Source: an uncultured Lachnospiraceae bacterium
GTDB lineage: Bacteria; Bacillota; Clostridia; Lachnospirales; Lachnospiraceae
DNA: 64,000 nt
NCBI GenBank assembly: GCA_910579865.1
Contig: CAJTXA010000011.1
Span: 62,001-126,000, forward strand
Direction: 5' to 3'
The notes beneath the pieces are model-generated. The model did not search any database and was not told the DNA's origin. It saw nothing but the letters and a program-made list of their open reading frames with translations. Position 1 is the stretch's first letter; each line of letters begins with the position of its first letter. The position numbers and the translations under genes were made by a program. Below are positions 59,999 to 64,000 of this stretch, piece by piece.

Positions 59999-61017
59999 AA
60001 AGTAACTCCTTTTTCACCAGCTTCTATCTGTCCAAGTACAAAAGCGGTTTCTCCAGCTGCCTTTATCGCTGCAATGGTTCGATCGACATCTTCATCTGCT
60101 ACACCAAGTACCATACCAACTCCCATATTAAAGGTATTATACATCATCTCTTCTTTTATATCTCCATCTCTAGAAAGCATCTGGAAAATAGCTGGCACAG
60201 AGTAACTCTTTTTCTCTATTATTGCTCGAACCCCATCTGGCAACATTCTAGGAATATTTTCATAGAATCCGCCTCCTGTAATATGGCTGCATCCCTTTAT
60301 GGTAATCCCTTCCTCTTTTACTTTTCTTAAAGCCTCTACATAAATTTTAGTTGGAGTTAGTAATGCCTCTCCAAGTGTTGTGCCAAGTGAATCATAATGA
60401 ATCCTTAAAGAAGTCTCCGTCATAGTAAATACTTTACGAACTAATGAATAACCATTACTATGTATACCAGAAGACTGAATTCCAATTAAAATATCACCTG
60501 CTTTTAATTCTTTTCCTGTAATCAAATTTTTTTCATCTACAATTCCAACTGCAAATCCTGCCAGATCATATTCATCTACTGGATAAAATCCTGGCATTTC
60601 AGCCGTTTCTCCTCCAATTAAAGCTGCACCAGCCATCTTACATCCCTCTGCTACGCCACTTACAATTGTCGCAATTTTCTCTGGTTCGTTTCTGCCACAA
60701 GCAATATAATCTAGAAAAAACAGGGGTTCCCCACCAGCACAAGCAATATCATTCACACACATTGCAACACAATCAATTCCAATTGTGTGATGTTGGTTTA
60801 ATAAAAATGCTAACTTTAATTTTGTTCCAACCCCATCTGTTCCAGAAACTAAAATTGGCTTTTCCATTCCTTTAAATTTTTCCAAAGAAAAAGCACCAGA
60901 AAAACCACCAATTCCCCCTAATACTTCTGGTCGCATCGTTGCTTGTACATGCTTTTTCATTAGTTCTACTGCTTTATAACCTGCTTCAATATCCACTCCT
61001 GCCTTTTTATAATCCAT
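59992..61017 (-). CDS. purM: Phosphoribosylformylglycinamidine cyclo-ligase PurM
   Basis: PurM makes AIR from FGAM with ATP. The 341-residue protein starts YKKAGVDIEAGYKAVELMK and has LVSGTDGVGTKLKLAF (about 56-71), HHTIGIDCVAMCVNDIACAGGEPLFFLDYIA and GGETAEMPGFY (about 136-146), then HITGGGFYENIPRMLP. A 151-bp gap separates it from purE; GGAGG precedes the ATG. Confidence 0.97.
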   Translation of the reverse strand: MDYKKAGVDIEAGYKAVELMKKHVQATMRPEVLGGIGGFSGAFSLEKFKGMEKPILVSGTDGVGTKLKLAFLLNQHHTIGIDCVAMCVNDIACAGGEPLFFLDYIACGRNEPEKIATIVSGVAEGCKMAGAALIGGETAEMPGFYPVDEYDLAGFAVGIVDEKNLITGKELKAGDILIGIQSSGIHSNGYSLVRKVFTMTETSLRIHYDSLGTTLGEALLTPTKIYVEALRKVKEEGITIKGCSHITGGGFYENIPRMLPDGVRAIIEKKSYSVPAIFQMLSRDGDIKEEMMYNTFNMGVGMVLGVADEDVDRTIAAIKAAGETAFVLGQIEAGEKGVTLC

Positions 61018-61125
61018 CTTTTTTCCTCCTGCATTTGGTATTCTATTCTTATTTTATCACATTTCGTTTCAAAACACATCTTATTTTTCTTTATCCCATT
61101 CATAAGATAGCTTAATAACATCCCA

Positions 61126-61156
61126 CTATATCACAAAACACTACTCAAAAATATCT
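61126..61156. repeat. Inverted repeat copy downstream of purE
   Basis: 31 bp that match, in inverse orientation and at 28 of 31 positions, the copy upstream of purE (61729-61759). The core on the minus strand is AGATATTTTTGAGTAG. The two copies flank purE. Confidence 0.75.
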
Positions 61157-61168
61157 CTTTGCCAATGA

Positions 61169-61684
61169 TTATGTCATTTGTTTCAGATATTCACGATAAC
61201 CAATTTCTTCTAACTTCTCTTTCTTTGCAACAACTCCGTCTTTTAATCCATCTTTATATTCTTTAATTTTATCCAACAACTCTAGATTCGAAGTAGCCAA
61301 GATTTCAGCCGCAAGTAATCCTGCATTCATAGCTCCATTGATTGCAACTGTGGCTACTGGAATTCCTGAAGGCATCTGTACAATGGAATATAAAGAATCC
61401 ACTCCCCCCAAAGCCTTTGTATAGATCGGAACTCCAATTACAGGTAATGGAAAAATAGCTGCTGCCATTCCTGGAAGATGTGCTGCTCCTCCAGCACCTG
61501 CAATAATCACTTTAAACCCCTTACTTTCTGCCGTCTTTGCATAGTGAAAGAAAATATCAGGCATCCTGTGAGCAGAGATAACCGTAACGTCATAGCTGAT
61601 TCCCAATTTATCCAAAATCTCACATGCCTTACACATAATTGGTAAGTCTGAATCACTTCCCATAACAATTCCCACTTCTGGCAT
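61169..61684 (-). CDS. purE: N5-carboxyaminoimidazole ribonucleotide mutase PurE
   Basis: PurE rearranges N5-CAIR to CAIR. The 171-residue protein is the class I type: VGIVMGSDSDLPIMCKACEIL (about 4-24), VISAHRMPD (His about 43), IIAGAGGAAHLPGMAAA and PVIGVPIYTKALGGVDSLYSIVQMPSGIPVATVAI. A partner PurK is not in the window. GAGAGGG lies upstream of the ATG. Confidence 0.97.
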   Translation of the reverse strand: MPEVGIVMGSDSDLPIMCKACEILDKLGISYDVTVISAHRMPDIFFHYAKTAESKGFKVIIAGAGGAAHLPGMAAAIFPLPVIGVPIYTKALGGVDSLYSIVQMPSGIPVATVAINGAMNAGLLAAEILATSNLELLDKIKEYKDGLKDGVVAKKEKLEEIGYREYLKQMT

Positions 61685-61728
61685 ATCAAATCCCTCTCTT
61701 TCTTTTTATAAATTAGATTCGTCAAAAA

Positions 61729-61759
61729 GATATTTTTGAGCAGTGTTTTATTATATAGG
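61729..61759. repeat. Inverted repeat copy upstream of purE, with a -10-like box
   Basis: The second copy of the repeat at 61126-61156. On the minus strand its end reads TATAAT (in CTATATAATAAAAC), a likely -10 of the purE promoter; a matching -35 is not convincing. Confidence 0.7.
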
Positions 61760-61765
61760 AATACT

Positions 61766-61797
61766 CTGTCAGCTTTTATTTTACAATACTGACAGAG
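61766..61797 (-). terminator. Hairpin after the aminopeptidase gene
   Basis: CTCTGTCAG and CTGACAGAG form a 9-bp stem at 61766-61797, nine bases after the aminopeptidase stop. The tail is not T-rich, so termination may be weak. Confidence 0.45.
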
Positions 61798-61805
61798 AAC
61801 AACTG

Positions 61806-63848
61806 TTAAATATTTAAAAGTTCTGTTCCTGGCAAAACAAATTTTCCATCAGAAAGTAACACAACCTTTCCCCCTTCTTTTTGACAACAGGCAATCTCTC
61901 CAATCTCCTCATAAGGAATTGTTATATCAGTATGACAATTAAAATAGGCTTTTTCTACTTCTGTTTTGCGAAGTTGGCTAAATGCATTTTCCTTAGCGAT
62001 TACTTCTTTTCCATCGGGATTCCATATAAGAACCTCTTCTTCCCAACTATAGCAAGTATCTCCAACTGCAAAATGAGGCCCCATTTTCTCTACAATTAAA
62101 ATTGGAAGTTTTTGTAAAATTCCATATTTTTTTGCCATAGCATAAGCTACGGTATTGGTTCCTATTGCAAATTCTCCAAGAGGAAGGGTTTCATGTCCTT
62201 GCATGACATGCTGTTTTATATAATTGACATTTTCCTTTTCAGTTTCAAAATTTTTACAAGAATACGCACTAATACAGCCATCTTGAAATTGAATTTCTAG
62301 ATCTACAAATTTCAATCCACGCAGAAAAACTTCCTTTACATGAAGGATTCCATTTGTTCCAGCAAGCTTTGGGGAAGTAAACACTTCTCCAAGTGGAATA
62401 TTCACATCTGCTAAACAATTTTCAAATCGAGTTTCTCGATTTTTGTCATTTAGTTCTGTTAAATTTACAATTAAATTAGTTCGATTTCCATTTGTTCCAG
62501 TAATTTGCACAAAATCACAAGCATCTAATACATCAATCAAATACTGTTGCACATTCTGATAGACAGAACAATCTAATGTATTAATTCGTATCGTTTCTTG
62601 AAAAATTTCCTCAAAATGCTCTCCAATTTCTGGTGTTGGAAAAGCAATTATTGTAAAACTGGTTTCCTTAGAAGGGTTATATCGTTCTGCTAACTGATTT
62701 TTCTCATTTTTAAAATCTACCATCCATTTTTGCTGTTTTTTAGAAAGTACAACACATTCTGGCTTACTTACTGGGTGAAATGGTTCCTCTCCAAATATTT
62801 CTAATACCGCAGGTCCTGCTACATTTCGAAAGTAAGAAGCATACTTTTCATAAATAACTTGTAAAATTGACATCTTTCTTTCATAAAATGCTTTATCAAA
62901 ATAAAGTCCCTCATCTTGACAATGGTCATACTCATATTGTTTATTTGCACAAGTTGCAGTATAACCAACTCTTTGTGTCTTTTGCTTTTCTACGCTATGT
63001 AATCCATAACGAAACATCACTGGTTCTAATCCAAGTGTAGCAAATATTATAATTGCCTTACGAATCACACGTTCAAAACCAATTGGAAAACAAATCTGTA
63101 CCACTTTTTTCTTAGAAAGATCTTTTTTCGCATGTTCAAACCCTTTTTGGTAACCTTCTACAAAAGTTCTAGCCATTTTTTCAATGGTTTCTTCTGAAAG
63201 CTGATTTAAAAAAGTAGCCATTTGAATTTCTATTTTGGTAATATATTCTCCATAGGAAAACAAATAGCGTAAATCACTCAAATCCTCCTCCAAAATAATT
63301 TTTTTTGCAAAATCAAAGGAAGGATCACATCCAGCTAAAATCCGCTTTGCATAGATTACATCACTATAATCACTTAAATACCAATAAACTGCATCAAAGA
63401 TTTCCTTCTGATTTCCTTCCGTTTCAAATAAATTGTAAAGCTCAATTAACAACTCACAACCAGATACGACTTCCACAAAATTTCCTTCATAAACATCTGC
63501 AATTAATGCTCTAAGCTCAGTATAAACAAAAGACAATAATTGACCATATTCTTTTCCCAACTTTTGCACTGCATAAGTTGGATTTGCATAACTTTTCGAA
63601 TATTGTTCTGGTAAAATATCATAATATAATTGTGTATTATATGCCTGATATTCTTCAAAAGAAAATTGCTTTAATTCTCCACTTTGTTTCTTTTCCATTA
63701 ATTCTTTTATCTGTAAAAGAAATCCTGCCATCTGGTAAAAATAATCTCGAAATGGCTCTTTTATTGTATCTTCCAATCGAATCATTGTAATCCGTTCCAT
63801 TGATAATTGATAACGTTCTTCTAATAATTCTTTTTCTTCTATTGTCAT
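61806..63848 (-). CDS. M29-type aminopeptidase
   Basis: A 680-residue cytosolic protein. The C-terminal part carries M29 (AmpS/thermophilic aminopeptidase) motifs: ADVNIPLGEVFTSPKLAGTNGILHV (about 489-513, metal-binding Glu), GHETLPLGEFAIGTNTVAYAMAKKYG (about 565-590) and KMGPHFAVGDTCYSWEEE (metal-binding His and Asp). The N-terminal half (about 1-290) is helical and less conserved. Clostridial proteins of this length are annotated as leucyl aminopeptidases. The start follows GGGGTGA. Confidence 0.88.
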   Translation of the reverse strand: MTIEEKELLEERYQLSMERITMIRLEDTIKEPFRDYFYQMAGFLLQIKELMEKKQSGELKQFSFEEYQAYNTQLYYDILPEQYSKSYANPTYAVQKLGKEYGQLLSFVYTELRALIADVYEGNFVEVVSGCELLIELYNLFETEGNQKEIFDAVYWYLSDYSDVIYAKRILAGCDPSFDFAKKIILEEDLSDLRYLFSYGEYITKIEIQMATFLNQLSEETIEKMARTFVEGYQKGFEHAKKDLSKKKVVQICFPIGFERVIRKAIIIFATLGLEPVMFRYGLHSVEKQKTQRVGYTATCANKQYEYDHCQDEGLYFDKAFYERKMSILQVIYEKYASYFRNVAGPAVLEIFGEEPFHPVSKPECVVLSKKQQKWMVDFKNEKNQLAERYNPSKETSFTIIAFPTPEIGEHFEEIFQETIRINTLDCSVYQNVQQYLIDVLDACDFVQITGTNGNRTNLIVNLTELNDKNRETRFENCLADVNIPLGEVFTSPKLAGTNGILHVKEVFLRGLKFVDLEIQFQDGCISAYSCKNFETEKENVNYIKQHVMQGHETLPLGEFAIGTNTVAYAMAKKYGILQKLPILIVEKMGPHFAVGDTCYSWEEEVLIWNPDGKEVIAKENAFSQLRKTEVEKAYFNCHTDITIPYEEIGEIACCQKEGGKVVLLSDGKFVLPGTELLNI

Positions 63849-63866
63849 TCATTCACCCCATTCTTT

Positions 63867-64000
63867 TTATAAACCCAATAAAAAAAGCATCATCATACTA
63901 ATTAATACTGCTGAATTTCCAATACTTCCTATCCATGAAAACAAAAAGAAAATCTCTTCTTCCTGAAAACTTCGAATTCCAAAATACAAACCATATCCAG
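63867..64000 (-). CDS. C-terminal end of a membrane protein (partial)
   Basis: The frame enters from the window end: GYGLYFGIRSFQEEEIFFLFSWIGSIGNSAVLISMMMLFLLGL then stop. One loop and a hydrophobic C-terminal helix pair are visible. It lies 18 bp before the aminopeptidase ATG and is probably in the same operon. Too little is present to name it. Confidence 0.6.
   Translation of the reverse strand, partial: GYGLYFGIRSFQEEEIFFLFSWIGSIGNSAVLISMMMLFLLGL

Noticed and set aside
61018..61168. Purine riboswitch in the pur cluster
   Set aside because: Neither this gap nor the 120 bp upstream of purE has the conserved purine-aptamer loops.
1..64000. CRISPR arrays and tRNA or rRNA genes
   Set aside because: No regularly spaced repeats and no cloverleaf or rRNA sequence were seen on reading; a tRNA scan was not possible here.

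Overview
The window comes from an AT-rich genome (roughly one third G+C by eye) of a spore-forming Gram-positive bacterium. The sporulation genes (spoIVA, yqfC, yqfD, a SpoVB-type flippase, a BofC-like protein), the AGGAGG-type ribosome binding sites and the overall gene content suggest Clostridia, most likely Lachnospiraceae; the family is an inference. Almost all genes lie on the minus strand, so operons read from high to low coordinates.

Layout. (1) 1-10.7 kb: a DUF4253 remnant, then HAD phosphatase, miaB, a barnase-like lipoprotein RNase with its barstar-like inhibitor, and a long operon running from two flavoproteins through proB, an orphan protein, DUF896, 5-formyl-THF cyclo-ligase and proA to a terminator. 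(2) 10.7-18.6 kb: sporulation and core genes (BofC-like, SpoVB-like, DUF3048, ybeY, HD protein, phoH, yqfD, yqfC), followed by rpsU, a 58-codon gene with its own promoter and terminator. (3) 19-28.8 kb: a damaged accessory region. A Bce-type peptide-sensing locus (response regulator, ABC ATPase, permease) has been gutted. Its ATPase and regulator are cut, its permease carries an 11-bp frameshifting duplication, and a more GC-rich island with a RelE-like toxin-antitoxin pair, an Arc-type repressor and a decayed IS3-family element lies between the halves. A second regulator/ABC locus is also a deletion remnant. Chromate-transporter genes and a LysR regulator lie between the two. (4) 28.8-41.6 kb: alaS, a MutS-related membrane ATPase, spoIVA, a YetA/exo-rhamnogalacturonan-lyase-like protein, a cupin, a deleted Rpn nuclease, DUF2871 and a clostripain-family protein. 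(5) 41.7-57.3 kb: a 15-gene surface-glycan operon. It encodes a near-complete Kdo route (KdsD-type isomerase, KdsA, KdsC, a CMP-sugar synthetase), several glycosyltransferases including a GlfT2-like one, and a Wzm/Wzt ABC exporter. (6) 58-64 kb: purE, purM, purN, purD, an M29 aminopeptidase and the end of a membrane protein.

The most interesting finding is just upstream of the glycan operon. Two 32-bp inverted repeats (56652-56683 and 57218-57249) enclose about 534 bp without a gene. Each repeat contains 10-bp arms around a 7-bp asymmetric spacer, the layout of a tyrosine-recombinase crossover site, and the spacers are in opposite orientation. A consensus promoter inside points away from the operon as assembled and would point into it after inversion. 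I read this as a candidate phase switch controlling a Kdo-containing glycan in a Gram-positive spore former. No recombinase gene is visible in the window.
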